This document shows, one piece after another, positions 22,165 to 35,114 of a DNA stretch of 64,000 bases; positions within the stretch are counted from its first letter, which is position 1; the number at the start of each line of letters is the position of its first letter. The notes under the pieces are model-generated. The model had not been told where the DNA came from and did no database searches. It saw only the letters and a list, made by a program, of their open reading frames with translations. Made by a program: the position numbers and the translations under genes. This DNA is from Cliona cf. orientalis (lineage: Eukaryota; Porifera; Demospongiae; Clionaida; Clionaidae). The stretch lies in the NCBI GenBank assembly GCA_963930775.1, contig OZ005690.1, positions 8,478,225 to 8,542,224 on the forward strand, given 5' to 3'.

Positions 22165-23047
22165 GCGTAAAACCTCGATTATCGGCCGACTTGTGTTATC
22201 GGCCGAGCGTACATTGATTATCAACCACTATTTTACGGACATTTACGCGTTTATACGGAAAAATTTACAAATATGATGCGGAACTCCGTTTATGCTCGAA
22301 GACTGGATCAGAGGTTTTAAACTCGTTTGAAGATACCTGGTAGGCTTAACTTACTTCTACAACTTAAATACAAGGGAGAGAAGGGTACAGAATGGTGTTG
22401 AACCAATTTGAATGGGCGTAACATGGTGTACTGAATGGTGGTGGATCGTGAGGGCTAGAAGCTAGCTACATGGCCTAAACTGATATTAGACACTTTACTT
22501 ACTTTTATCCAGATCAGAAGAAAGAAGACAGTACTCATATGAACCCAAGAAAGCATCGCCGAAGTTAATATTAGCATTTATATCATGTCATTATCAATCA
22601 TAAAATGTATTGTATACAATGCAGTAATGATTATTCATAGCTCGTTTTCACTGTATCTCGGCAATGCTGCATAGAACAAGTTGGTTGAAATTGCATGGTA
22701 AAGGGTAATCACACCTGCTGGTTTCAGTACTGTTGACCAGGAGTGGCAATTTTGAACAGGTAAGAGTCGACAGACAAAAAGGCTCGATTTGGCCGATAAT
22801 AATTGTAGTGCAGGTGTATGTACAGCCGATAATACCAGGTGGTTAGCTATCGATAATACAGGCCAGCGAACAGGAGTTTCGAGAGATCGCTGTACCGTGT
22901 CTGCTAATCAAAGGTACATTATTTTTACACAACTGTGTAGAGAACCACAAGACCAGTCTGTAGGTCTTTGAAATAGAGTCTAGAACCGTTCCTACTTCGA
23001 GTTACGCCCGGAGGCGAAAAACATGGCCAATAGTCGAGGTTTTACTC
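22165..23047. mobile_element. 883-bp TIR MITE, pogo/Tigger-like
   Basis: GCGTAAAACCTCGATTATCG at the left and CGACTATTGGC-type inverted partner at the right (ending CGAGGTTTTACTC). TA flanks both ends (22163-22164, 23048-23049). CCGATAAT and related motifs recur inside. No transposase. Confidence 0.82.
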
Positions 23048-23158
23048 TAGTACAACTGTAGCAATTTCATGTATAATAATTATTGATGTTATCATTAATT
23101 TTAAGCAGATGAAAGTTTTCAAGTGACAACACAAATACAAAAGAGTGTGTGCATGTAC

Positions 23159-23975
23159 TTAGTATCCAGTTGCATCTCCTTCTAACTCTATAACTTTAGG
23201 AATGACCTTGTCAAGATGCCTTATGTACTTTTTACATTTAATAAAATCAACAGTCTCCCAAAACCGTAGAATTCCATTTACCAGCTCATCCTTCGTCTTT
23301 GGCTTTATCTCTCTCCTGATGAACTCCTTTAGCTCATGCCAAAGATTTTCAATGGGGTTGAGGTCCGGAGACTCGGGTGGGGTGTGCCACCAATTGACCC
23401 CATGATCGTCCTTCCCAAGGGTTGACGTATGCTTGGGGTCGTTGTCCTGCATATAAACCTGTGTCCACTTGGGAACACTTTTTCAATAAACGGCAACGAA
23501 GTTCTATCCAGAATTTGCACAAACAATGGTGCATTCATCTTTCCTTTAAATATGCAGAGAGCTGTAGGGCTGTGGATACTGATTCCGGCCCAGATATATA
23601 CTTTCACTGGGTGCTTTGGTCTTGGCTTGTTCTTTGGTGGCTCTCCTTTCTTCCAGCAACAGAAGTGGCGATGGGACACAGCTTGAATAGAGCATTCATC
23701 CGTAAAAATGACATCATTGAAGTTGTCTTCTGGATGATATTGTGCAAATAGGAATCGTTTTTCTTTTTTACTGTACGGATGAGCTGACAGTACATGCTGC
23801 CACAAAAGGTCCAACCAAGAGAGACCCTACACTGCAGTACAGTTCTGAGTGAGATCGAATAGCCCTTGTCATTTAACAGCCTATGAAGCTGCACCGCCGT
23901 TGTTTCGTCGTCAGTTCTCATCTGCTGCTCGACAATTTCCTTTATTTCACCAGTTCAAGAAGTCATTCTATTATG
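23159..23975 (-). pseudogene. Tc1/mariner transposase, dead
   Basis: Read on the minus strand, pieces in three frames give the Tc1 DD34E order: EIVEQQMRTDDETTAVQLHR (helix-turn-helix side), FTDECSIQ (first Asp), KHPVKVYIWAGIS, QDNDPKHTS (second Asp) and SPDLNPIENLWHELK (Glu), ending EGDATGY. The frame changes near 23815 and near 23455, and the N-terminal DNA-binding part is missing or unreadable beyond about 23960. The element's own inverted repeats were not identified. It is a class II (DNA) transposon relic of moderate age. Confidence 0.9.
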
Positions 23976-24114
23976 ATGGCACTTCTAGCTTGGCGAAAAC
24001 ACTTATGAACCGGTTAAGATGCTTTTGCTTTCCTCTGAAGATGTACACACGGAACAACAAGTCCTTTTCCTACCGCCAATCGTCGTCTGTTGCCGTCTAC
24101 TTGACAGGTCATTT

Positions 24115-24300
24115 TGCTGCCGCTCTTTTGGAGAAAAAAAACCCAGCAAACTCTGGATATTTCCCGCGGTACATGACCAATGATGAGGGGCTTATATTCG
24201 AGGGAAAGTGCATATTCGAAATTAAGCCCCCTCCCCAGCCTAGGTCATGTCTACTGCTGAAAAAGGGAGGGCTTATTTTCGGGAGGATACGGTATATGTA
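24115..24300. repeat. Partial MITE-like repeat
   Basis: Contains GGGGCTTATATTCGAGGG, its partly inverted form (AATTAAGCCCCCTCCC) and ends GGAGGATACGGTATA. Only the right terminus resembles a TA-flanked end (CCGTA-type), so I call it a fragment. Confidence 0.4.
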
Positions 24301-24394
24301 CCTCACCTTCTTCAACTGAAGCTCGCTCTCCGTACGTCCTTTGAGTCGCTCAGCATTTTCACACAAAAGTTTTCACATGTAGCATAAACTTGGT

Positions 24395-25252
24395 GATTTT
24401 ATTTAGAAACAGCGCAATAATTACGCAACATTAACGTAAGTACATACGCACCTTGTACCTTGTACGCATGCATTCAATATGCGCGCGATATGCGATGGTA
24501 CGGAAGCACAGGCAGAACGGTACGCTGCGTTGCTTCCATTGAAACTTAGGGTAGTACGAGAACAAAACGGGAACTTTTTATTGACAGCTACTGTAGGACA
24601 TATACATGATCCCTTATTACTACACTATTCTAATTCAAAGAATCCAGGGAGGGGAAACTCAGATCAGGGGTGGGAAATGCCTGTGCTCCCCACCCTCTAA
24701 TGAATCCCTAACATGGATGCTATATCCACTTCCAGACTAGTATTGATTTCTCTATTTTCGAGGAATTTTGCTCCCAAGGCATTCCTGTAAATGAACAACA
24801 ATATAGCTTTTCTACTCTGTACCAGCTTCGTGGTGTGTTGCGCAATGCATATTCACACGGGCTTAGTACACAAACACATGCTGCTTTCATGGTACTTCCT
24901 ATGCTTATCCTAAGCCATTCATAAGCACATTCAAGAATGTAGACTTGATGCATTTTTCACACCTTGCAACTGTTGTTTGATGTATGCAGCCACTAAATTA
25001 AAGCGCATATACTGTATTTCCTTAATAAAACACTGGGGCGCTTATTTACTTGCAGCAGTTTTTGACATGGTGTCAAATGAGGCAGCCGTTCATTTGGGCC
25101 AGCATTCATAAACAAATTAATGAGAATACGCTATATATAATGATAGTGCAAAATAATTGGCGGATATCAGTCAATTTCCATGCATTTATCACTCACTTCC
25201 TCTTGTGGTCGGTCATCATGTTCTAGTATTATAAACTACAGCTACAGCTACA
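24395..25252 (+). repeat. Dispersed ~0.86-kb repeat block, copy 1
   Basis: Matches 36582-37634 in the same orientation with few percent differences, apart from a 206-bp MITE in the second copy. Both copies keep a 73-codon open frame (here 24479-24700, containing ICDGTEAQAE and HIHDPLLLHYSNSKNPGRGN). The frame starts close to the left end. It could be a decayed element's coding remnant or a chance frame kept by recent duplication. No known domain was recognised. Confidence 0.75.
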
Positions 25253-25257
25253 CGTAT

Positions 25258-25449
25258 AAGTGAACTTGTTTTCTCTTTATTTCCAAAATATGTTTTGATA
25301 TATTGAAAAATCTGTTCCTTAAAAAAGCCAACCACTTTCAATATACTTTGTAGCAGTTTTTCGAAAACTGATAGTAGCAGCAGGACGAGAAGACACAACC
25401 ACGACGGATTTAGTAAACATTTCTTTCATTATTATTTTCTTGACAATGT
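25258..25449 (-). pseudogene. Fragment of an NLR NACHT exon
   Basis: About 190 bp match 19271-19467 of the NLR gene closely (same orientation), covering the region after Walker B with SVVVVSSRPAATISFR-like coding. There is no NACHT P-loop and no other exon nearby. It abuts the dispersed repeat block, so it was probably carried here by duplication or is the last remnant of a second NLR gene. Confidence 0.88.
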
Positions 25450-25870
25450 TGTGCTACCAATTCCTATATAAAAGTATACTGCCACTGCCTCAGCTGTGGT
25501 ATAAATTTTATCATAACCCCTTTCGATCGAAATTTGGCCAAATTTACCGGTTGGGACATGAAGGGTTAATGTGCTGGGCGCATTTTGAGCTAAAAATTAA
25601 AATTATTATTGCTGATCTACATGTAAGCGCGTCATTTTTAAGTTCTAGTACTTTACCTCAGAGTAACTGCTGCTACAGCTGGAGGTGTAAACGAGAAGAT
25701 CAGCGATTGGAAGGAGTGTTGATGACTTTACCAGTACTTTTCAGTACTATCTGATTGAGCTCCAACCTAATCTAGCCATCGAATACGCTTAGTGAGTAGT
25801 TCTCGGACGGCCAGCGCTCATCGCTTCAGTGTTTTCAAGCTACTGCTACCTCAAGACTCCAGACAACGCT

Positions 25871-26670
25871 ATGGTTAAGTTCCTAGTGTGTTTGTTCTTC
25901 ATTGCGCATACGATACCGAGTCTGGGCGAGGCTGGCGGAGGTGGAAACAAGCAGACTCAGTCTGTTGCGATTGCGAGTAATACCGAATCAGCCTCAACGA
26001 TGACCTTTCAAGTAACCATGTAAGTCACACTTAAACTTATGTATGCTTTCTCGCCTTAAAAATTGAATTTAATAGCTGCATGGCATTATGAAGTAGCCCA
26101 ACACTAGCTATACAGGTAACTTACATTCACATTGCATGTGTATTTTCATAGCCGATTTCTTTGGGACCTGACAAACAACGAAATCTACTGCCCTCCTGAT
26201 GACGTAGTGAAGGTGTGGATAGACAGGCTATCTGATATGCTGGGTGTAACTTTGTATTACTCAAGAAGAGTCATCGACAGTATTGTTGCATGAGTCAACA
26301 AGCTACGAACAGAATCGCAGAAACTAAAAGGTGGCAGGCAAAGGAAGAGCTACTTTGAGAGGGTTTGGAACTTTCATGTTCAGTTGAGTGATGTCAACAC
26401 AATCCAGGATCTATCTGCTGAAAATAAGACAATGAAGAGTAAGGTAGAGGAACTACAACAGCAACTTGCTTCCAGTTCGAAACTCTTATTGCAAGCACAG
26501 AAAGGATCAGATCAGCCTAGTAAACAAAAACGAAAGCGATCGGCATCATAAGGTGAATATTCAACAAGGCATCAGCGTCGCTTAAAAAAACTCGTACAAG
26601 TGATTGTGCAGCATCCCTGAAATGGCTTGAACAAGAAGGAGTAACACCTCTCAGTATCGTTGTGCTAAAG
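25871..26670 (+). pseudogene. Zinc-knuckle gene of unknown function, 5' part
   Basis: Exon 25871-26019 starts MVKFLVCLFFIAHTIPS and ends at GTAAGT in phase 2; the next exon begins at 26152 and reads FLWDLTNNEIYCPPDDVVKVWID..., then a coiled-coil (KVEELQQQLASSSKLLL) and a basic stretch (KQKRKRSAS), then RHQRRLKKTRTSDCAASLKWLEQEGVTPLS. The reading is interrupted by stops, and at about 26670 it runs straight into BEL/Pao sequence. The other end of what looks like the same family is at 33122-34573. I believe related proteins are multi-copy in sponges and cnidarians, but no function is known to me. It may be a domesticated or mobile gene. Confidence 0.55.
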
Positions 26671-29600
26671 TCGAAGAATGATGATTTGACCGACATTGAT
26701 AAATTCAATTATTTGAGATCGCTGCTTGAGCGCACGGCCCATGAAGCAATAGCCGGTCTGACCTTGTCCTCAGCTAATTACCAGGAGGCTATCGATATTC
26801 TGCAAAAGCGATTCGGTAATAAGCAATTGATTATTTCAAAACACATGGAGATCCTGTTGAACACCGAAGCCATTACATCTGAGCAGAATGTGAGAGGTTT
26901 GCGCCGTCTATATGATGATGTAGAATCCCACATAAGGAGTCTGAAATCGCTTGGAGTCACACCAGACTCGTATGGTGCTCTGCTGTCGCCTGTGCTCTTG
27001 AACAAGCTCCCACCTGAACTTCGCCTCATTGTCAGTAGAAAGATTCCCGACTCTACGCTAGATATTGATTCACTCTTGAAGATTGTGGAGGAAGAGCTAC
27101 TTGCTAGGGAACGAACCCAAGCCCCAACCCAGACACTGCCTCGTCGAAACCAAGATAAACCTCGTTCTACCGCAACTACACTTTTCTCTGGCGCGCCGTC
27201 TCCCGCCTCCAGTCCAACTTGCTGCTATTGTCAGCAGCCTCACTCTTCAACTGAATGCACCACCGTATCTAGCATCAGTGCACGGAAGCAGATCCTCCGA
27301 ACAAGTGGTCGTTGCTTCAACTGTCTCAGGAAGGGTCACCTCATTCGCAACTGTCGATCTCCAAGAAGGTGCCAAAGGTGCAATGGTCGACATCACTCCA
27401 GCATCTGTGAGGGACGCTCCCTTGAACGGACACCCTCAGGTGTCGATCAGCTGAGCTTGGCCCAGCCGACAAGTACCCCACTCAATCCTGAAGCTCCACC
27501 CTTTACCACCACGCCCACATCGAGCAACCTCTGTACCAATGGAATGAAAGCTGTGCTACTTCAGACCGCTCGTGCCTCTATCTACAATCCTGCTCAACCG
27601 CATCGTTCAATCGAGGTCCGTGTACTTCTTGATAGTGGAAGCCAGAAATCATACATATCTGAGCGAGCCAAGGGGCAGTTAGCGTTGCAGCCGACTGGAG
27701 AACAGCACTTGTGTATCGCAACCTTTGGCTCCACCCGAGAAGGACCCAAGGTATGTCAGATAGTAACGATAGGAATGGTGGGGAAGGGGTATCCTCATAT
27801 GCAGCTATCCCTGTATGTTGTACCAATGATATGTGAACCCTTGGCCAGCCAACCCATTGCTGCCTGTACTAAAGAGAATCAGCATCTTGCATCACTAGAG
27901 CTAGCTGATTATTGCGATGGTGACCAGAGCTTGGAAGTTGATATCCTTGTGGGTTCAGATTATTATTGGGACTTGGTCACGGGGGGGATTAGCCGTGGTA
28001 GCGGTGGTCCTACAGCTATCCACACTAAGTTGGGATGGGTGCTATCGGGCCCAACACGGTCCAGAGAGGCAGATCATTGCTCCATGAATTTAGTGACAAC
28101 GCATGTGCTACGAATCGATACTCAGCAGAACGACTCGAAATCTTTGGACGAGACGCTACGATCGTTCTGGGACCTTGAGTCTCTTGGCATTCGTGAGCCT
28201 GAGAAAACCATGTATGACGAGTTTGCCAATACTATTGCTTTTCGAGATGGCAGGTACATGGTGTCATTGCCTTGGAAAGAATTCCATAGTCCCCTCCCTG
28301 ATAATTACCAGCTTAGTCACAACCGACTGCGGGGATTGTTGCACCGACTGAAGCAGACTCCCTCCATCTTGCGAGAGTATGACGATATCATACGTGATCA
28401 AGTGGATAAGGGCATAGTTGAGCCTGTTACGGAGACAGATCCAGCCTTGAGTCGGCTTCACTACTTGCCGCACCACGCTGTTATCCGCACCGACAAAACT
28501 ACAACGAAGTTGCGCATTGTCTACGATGCTTCAGCGAAGTCGAATGGGCCCTCTCTGAACGATTGTTTATACACGGGTCCAAAGTTTAATCAATTGATTT
28601 TGGACATTCTGATGAGATTTCGTTCATTCAGAGTAGCCCTAACAGCGGATATTGAAAAGGCCTTCTTAATGATTTCCGTGGCCGAGCATGACCGAGACGC
28701 GCTCCGATTTCTCTGGGTCGATGACCTTGCTAAGGATCCACCTGATATCCGCATACTGAGATTTACCAGAGTTGTATTCGGAGTCTCGTCAAGCCCATTT
28801 TTGTTGAATGCAACAATCAAGTATCACTTGGAGCAGTATTTGGAATCTTATCCTGATACCATTCGATGCCTGCTTCAGTCCACCTATGTCGATGACATTA
28901 TCACAGGAGCTGCCTCAGAAGACGAAGCTTTTGACCTCTACGCTCAAGCAAAGGAAATCCTTCAACGCGGAGGCTTTAATCTCAGGAAATTCCTGACCAA
29001 TTCCCGACACCTTCAATTGAGAATTGATCAAGCCGAGAAGTCTCGCAACCAACCTAAGAAGATCGTGAGGGAAGAATGTCCACATTACTTAGACGAGACT
29101 TATGCTGAAGCCACTCTTGGCAGCAACCCTGGACAAGGAGATGGGGAGCAGAAGATACTTGGGGTACGCTGGGAGCCAACCAGTGATCAGCTTATATTTG
29201 ATGTAGCTGAAATCGCTCAACTCGCCGGAACTCTGGAACATACCAAAAGGAATGTTGTGAGTACTATAGGGAGATTTTACGATCCCTTGGGATTCTTATC
29301 TCCACTCATCATCAAGTTCAAAGTCCTGTTCCAGAAGCTATGTGAAAGCAAAGTTGACTGGGATCAGACACTCACCGGGGAGCTTATGCAAGAATGGAAG
29401 ACTCTAATCACAGAGCTCCAAGAGAACCAACCAGTTTCCATCCCTCGGAGTTATCTTGCCAATGTGAATGGAGAAGTTGCCTCCTACGAACTCTACGGCT
29501 TTTGCGATGCCTCCCTCAAGGCTTATGCTGCTGTCGTTTACCTTGTGTTGAAAACGGAGGAGGAAACTTTCGTGAGATTTGTGGTAGCCAAGACAAGAGT

Positions 29601-32600
29601 TGCCCCACTTCAAGCGCAGACGATACCGAGACTCGAATTGCTGTCCGCACTACTCCTTTCAAGACTGATTACGACTGTGTCTAATAGCCTGAAATCCACT
29701 CTACAACGGTTGGAGCTGAGATGTTTCACTGACTCGCAGGTTGCCTTGTTCTGGATCCATGGCATAGACAAAGATTGGAAGCCCTTCGTACGGAACAGGG
29801 TCGCAGAGATTAGGAGATTGGTTCCTCCAAACTGTTGGAGCCACTGTTCGGGAGAGACTAATCCAGCTGACCTACCATCAAGAGGCCTATCATTGATTGA
29901 ATTGTCGGTGAATCAATTGTGGCGCCATGGACCAGAGTGGCTTGGTACGAAACTCATCAGCCAGGATGAGACAGACTCGGTGAGTATGCCTGAAGAATGT
30001 GCTACGGAGATGAAGGCCAAGAATCAGCCATCTCACAATCTACTGACCCCTAATCCAAAGCAGACTGTTGGGGAGATAATGGACTACCGGAACTACAGCA
30101 CCCTGTCACGATTGCTAAGAGTGACAACGTATGTTCTCAGAGCTGTGAAGAGATTCAAGGCTGGTTCTACCGCACTTACCTGTTGTACTACGCTGACCAC
30201 TGAAGAACTGTCTGATTCAGAGAGACAATGGATCACATATGTTCAGATGCAACTAACTCGGGAGAAAAGCTTCAGCACCTGGCAGAAGCAGCTCGATCTT
30301 TTCGTCGATGACAAGGGCCTGTGGCGTTGCGGTGGAAGACTGGCAAATGCGGACATTCCGTACAGTACAAAGCACCCCGTGCTACTTCCACGAGATCATC
30401 CGTTCACAGCTATGATCGTCAGAGATGCACACGAACGAGTAGGCCACAATGGGGTCAAAGAGACACTGACGGAAGTCAGAGCAAAGTTTTGGATTGTGAA
30501 GGGTCGAAGTTTAGTGAGATCCATAATCCATCGCTGTGTTTTGTGTCGCAGATTTGAAGGAGCCGCATACCATGCTCCACCTCCACCACCGTTGCCTGAG
30601 TTTAGAGTCAAAGAGGAACCACCGTTTACCTTTACAGGTGTTGATTTTGCCGGTCCGCTCTACAGTGCTACACAGCAAGAGAGTAGATTTCTACCACTGT
30701 ATGGTTTTTGCAGTGTTTTGTGGTTAATCTTGCATGTATTTTGATTTGATACCCAGCTGGGTCAATGGATGGACTATCTACATACACAGCGGAATGTTGA
30801 TATCACCTTCTATATGGCTTCAGCATGCAAAAATAGCCAAAAATTTCCAATTTTTATGTTAGGCACATTTCACGGGATTGGATTATAGTTAAGAATCCAG
30901 ATTTGAGATGAAGATAGATACCAACTAGATGCATCTTTGTGCCAAATAAGAAGTCTTAACTACAAAGGGTGACAGAGATATTGACCAAAATAGCCTAAAA
31001 TATGGTCTATTTATGTTAGGCACAAATCTTGCATGAAAGTGTTAGTTAAGAGTCAATATTGTGCTCAATGCATCCTTATGCATTAATAATTCTGGTGTAT
31101 ATGTGGAACTGCGAATGTTTTGCAGGAAACGCCCAATCCGGAAGCAAACGTTTCCGCCGAGTGCTCGAGACGGGTTGGAGTCCGACTTGATGACGTAGTG
31201 CCCAACGCACGTGTACAATAGTGACGTTTTTATTGACCACGCCCACTGGCGATCTAAGAACGAGAAGGCAGCGAGAACAGAGTTGTTAGCGTTGAACGCG
31301 TGGAGCGCTTTGCTTCTAAGGCGTCGAAGCGAGGTAAGATAGTAACGATAGGCAGCCCAAAAGCCTTTTTAATGCTCCGAAGTTTTTTTGTGGGGTTGAC
31401 AGTCACTGCCTCACTAGGCGGTCCGATTGTCGCTCGTGTTAGCTATGTATGGTAATACTATGTAGAAGTAGACATACCAGAGCGATTCTCTACCTTCAGA
31501 AACTTACCCCCTCTTGTCTATAGCCTTCGATCTTGCGATTTTTGATCGTTTGTATTGCTATGTATTGTGCACGTGATACCAGACTAACGTCATTATTCGT
31601 CATAGCTTCTGTTACGGAGCGGTCTTTGTTTGACGCTTTGCACACAAATACTGCTGCTAAAAGTGATATTTCTATTTATTATAAGTAATAATAAGTGTGC
31701 ATGCAAAGTTAGAAAAAAATCTACTCTTTTGCTGTGTAGCACTGTACATCCGCTCATTTGGCCTGACTGCATCCAACAAGGTGTGGATTTGCCTCTTCAC
31801 ATGTTGCGTGACCAGAGCAATTCACCTCGACATTGTGACTGATCTATCGACCGAAACGTTTCTCAGATGCCTTAAACGGTTTGCTGCGAGACGAGGGATG
31901 CCCCGTAAGTTCGTTTCAGATAACGGAAAGACATTCAAAGCAGCTGCCAAATTCATCAAGGCTGTATTCAAGGACGATATGGTACTGGAGCATCTATCAG
32001 GCCTAGGCGTGGAGTGGAAGTTTAATCTGGAGAAGGCCCCCTGGTGGGGTGGGATATTTGAACGTCTTGTGAAGTCTACGAAACGCTGCCTGAGGAAGAT
32101 GGTGGGACAGGCCAAGCTGTCGCTAGATGAGCTGCAAACTGCAATTGTAGAGATCGAGTCAATCGTCAATTCGAGACCACTGTCGTACCTGGCGTCTAGC
32201 GATATGGAGGAACCTTTGACACCGTCGCATTTGCTAATTGGTAGGCGAGTGCTGAACCTTCCAGACAATCTTGGATACATTGTTGAAGCTGGCGATGACG
32301 AATTCATGATTGACACCAGTCAGCTAAACAGGCGATTAAAACACCTCAACAATACACTCAACCAATTCTGGAAGAGGTGGAGGACCGAATACCTCACAGA
32401 ACTCAGAGAATCACACAGACAGAACCATCGAGACTACTCATCACAACCCGTAATTGAGGTCGGGGATGTAGTTGTCGTGTATGATGAAGGCTTACCTCGA
32501 GGATTTTGGAAACTTGGAAAGATCCAGGAGATGATAGTTGGCCGAGATGGCAAGATACGGGGAGCCACAGTTAAAGTAGCCTCGCGAAACCGTCAACACT

Positions 32601-33115
32601 CACTGCTACGTCGACCAATTCAGTTACTTTACCCGCTGGAAGTGCGCAGTGAACCTGAAAATCTAATCGAAATTGAGCCTGAGCCAGAGACTTGCTCACA
32701 GGAAGAGAGTATTTCTAACGAGATTCCACCAGGCCCCCCAGATCAAGAGCCAAGGCGACGCTCACAGCGTAGTGCAGCGAAACAGGCCGATGATCGCAGA
32801 AAGGCCTGCATGCTTGAACTTGAGAACTGAATTTTGATTAATTTTCGTTGACCATGTCTGGTCAACGGGGGGAGGATGTGGTGAACTGAACTCTACAATA
32901 TTATGCTATTGTTATTATTATTGTAATTTCTAATGCATCTACGAAGTTATTGTGCTGTTATCATTATCATTGATTTGTGGACGTCATGTGATATTCACGT
33001 GACGAATGATGTACCACGCTTCTCAGTTTTTGATGAATTACAGTGAGCGTTGAGAGTGTTGTATCTGGTTGAATCGGGTGTGTAGCGACTATCTAGTGTG
33101 CGAATAGACTAAGGG
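26671..33115 (+). mobile_element. BEL/Pao LTR retroelement fossil
   Basis: Parts in order: the DUF1759-type gag region, CCHC-type zinc knuckles (about 27220-27410), aspartic protease (LLDSGS, about 27630), reverse transcriptase (YVDD at about 28884), RNase H (from about 29480), integrase zinc-binding segment (about 30380-30560), integrase core with the BEL-type C-terminal domain (31745-32830), a purine tract (about 32866-32875) and a probable 3' LTR starting TGTGGTGAAC at 32877. No 5' LTR or primer site is found; the left end abuts a zinc-knuckle gene piece. A 1.08-kb TIR element lies inside the integrase region. It is broken, with about two large lesions, but the remaining frames are long and open, so it is probably fairly young. 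Confidence 0.93.
30663..31744. mobile_element. 1082-bp TIR element nested in the BEL fossil
   Basis: Ends CAGTGCTACACAGCAAGAGA and inverse, TA on both sides (30661-30662, 31745-31746). The ends match the 707-bp element at 2985-3691 with few changes, so both belong to one Tc1/mariner-like MITE family. No transposase. Its presence dates it after the retroelement inserted. Confidence 0.9.
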
Positions 33116-33121
33116 TGTGGA

Positions 33122-34573
33122 TTGGAACGAATTCTGAATTATTTACAGAAAGAACTTCTTCCTAGCTTGGATGACAACAAGGTGCTAAAAATACAGCAAT
33201 TATGGAATAGGCTTCTACGACTCAACAAGATCTTTTCTAAGTGTGCTAGTGATCTTAGCTCCTCAGATACAGTCTACGCTAAGACCGCCTTAATTGGCTC
33301 TGGAATGTGGTTTGAGCAGCTGTACAGTAGTATATGGGCGACCGCATGGTGGAATAATGCATGTACTAAAATTTTCGTAGCTACCTAGACATAAGAGATG
33401 TAAGCTACACACTTAAAACACACAGTGCAAAGGGATTATAGAACACCTGGGAGTACAAGATCATAGATTCTGGCCGGTCATTCGAGCAAAACAAGGCCAA
33501 ACGGTCCTTAGACGAGTCTGGCCGCCTCCAACTTGAGTTGAGTGTTCAACATGCAGCAAATAGCCTCCAGCAGTTCATAGTTACAAATCTGGGAGCTAAC
33601 TTTCAGGTAAGTATCTTGACAAATACTGGAGACATACCATTGTCGTTACCTCCAGAAACACCAGCTCAAATATCAGAAATAATTCAACAATTCTCACATA
33701 AATAGCTTCATGTACAGTACTGTAGTACTAACTAAACTGAACTGAGGCTAATAGATCTACCTTACTACTAGTCTCTGTAACAGGTTTCAACTCCCTACCT
33801 ACAACTGTTTGTTATTTATGAACTGATCTTCATGGCCATCTCCAGTCATCGCTCTGTTTCGGCGAAGTTCAAGCGAGTGTTCAACCTGCAGCAAACTGTC
33901 CTGGCTGCTTGATTAATTGGTCACATGAACATTCCATCCCATAGATCATTGGCCTGCCTTGGCTTCCGGTAAATCCTTGCTCGTGTTCAGATATAGCTGC
34001 ACAAAATCTCAAAAAAGTGAATTTGTAGCCGTGTCGACCTGTGGTGTGACGTCATGCATAGGGCTTTAACCGCTGTTAGCTTACGCGAGGCATGCGCAAA
34101 TAATTATATTCATAGACCACCCTTCCTGACTGTGGCGCGCGTATACGTCAACCGCGGTTGATTGATGATAACATTCCATAGTACCATTTAAGGAGGTCTT
34201 AGCGTAGACTGATACTGAAAATTTTGAGGATGAAGCTCATTCTTGGGGTCAACTTTTTATAAGTGTTTACCATGACTCCCACATTACGCCATACATACAT
34301 GCTATGATAAATCATGTCTCAGAATTTATGACACTACATGGCAGCATATTATCGTTCACGCAACAGAGTCTAGAAAAGTATAACGATGTCGTCACTAAGG
34401 ACTATTTCAGATCTACTAACCACAAGGGGGAGAATGCTCTTCGTCAAGTGATGGAAAAACAAAATCGATTAGAATACTTAAGAGATACAGGTGCTAGCAG
34501 GTCGAAACATCATCAGATTAAATGTTCTAACTGTCAAACATTTGGTCATAACAGGCTTACATGTCCAAACTAG
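33122..34573 (+). pseudogene. Zinc-knuckle gene of unknown function, 3' part
   Basis: Two coding-like pieces: 33122-33300 (ERILNYLQKELLPSL, IQQLWNRLLRLNKIFSK) and about 34262-34573 (VYHDSHITPYIHAM...EFMTLHGSILSFTQQSLEKYNDVVTKDYF...), ending in a CCHC knuckle CSNCQTFGHNRLTC just before the stop. The stretch between (33390-34230) is not coding in a matching frame and has a likely donor (GTAAGT at 33606). The family tail and the piece at 25871-26670 look like two ends of one gene separated by the BEL fossil. It is broken; a living copy elsewhere in the genome is likely. Confidence 0.6.
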
Positions 34574-35114
34574 AGCTCTCTCGAGCACAAAACCCTCGGC
34601 GCGCTGCATGGCATTAGCTACATGCTTCAACAGTTGCATGCAGAAAAGGGGGCATGCAGCTAAAGGGCTGGGGCCAGGGCGAGACAGGGATGAGGCTAGC
34701 TATTAAATGTTACTTGCACAGCTGTGTTATTCAAGACGGTTCAACAGCTCATATAGCAGCAAGTTGTATCGAACTCCACACTATAATAGTCTTGTGCCCA
34801 GCCCCCTTCATGCACGCGCATGAAGGGGGCTGGGCACGAGACTACATCACACTGTGGTGTTGACATCAACTCAACCTTAAATCCTCACTGTAATCTTATC
34901 TCCAATTCTTGGGGACTTAGCTAGCTACATCTTAACTATAGAAGGACTATGATACAAAGCCTTGGCACAAGACTGAAGTACACTGAGCAACATTGCATGT
35001 CCAATATTATCGCATATTGAACTCACTTGCATGGTTTCAAGCACTGTAATTCCATGCATGCATACAAGCCAGAGAGTCAAAGGGTACCACAAGAATACAG
35101 GCAGCTATGCCGCT
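34574..35114. repeat. Repeat-derived intergenic DNA with hairpin
   Basis: A near-perfect hairpin at 34797-34842 (CCCAGCCCCCTTCATGC and inverse) and, at 34862-34935, a piece shared with 1845-1905. No gene seen. Confidence 0.55.
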
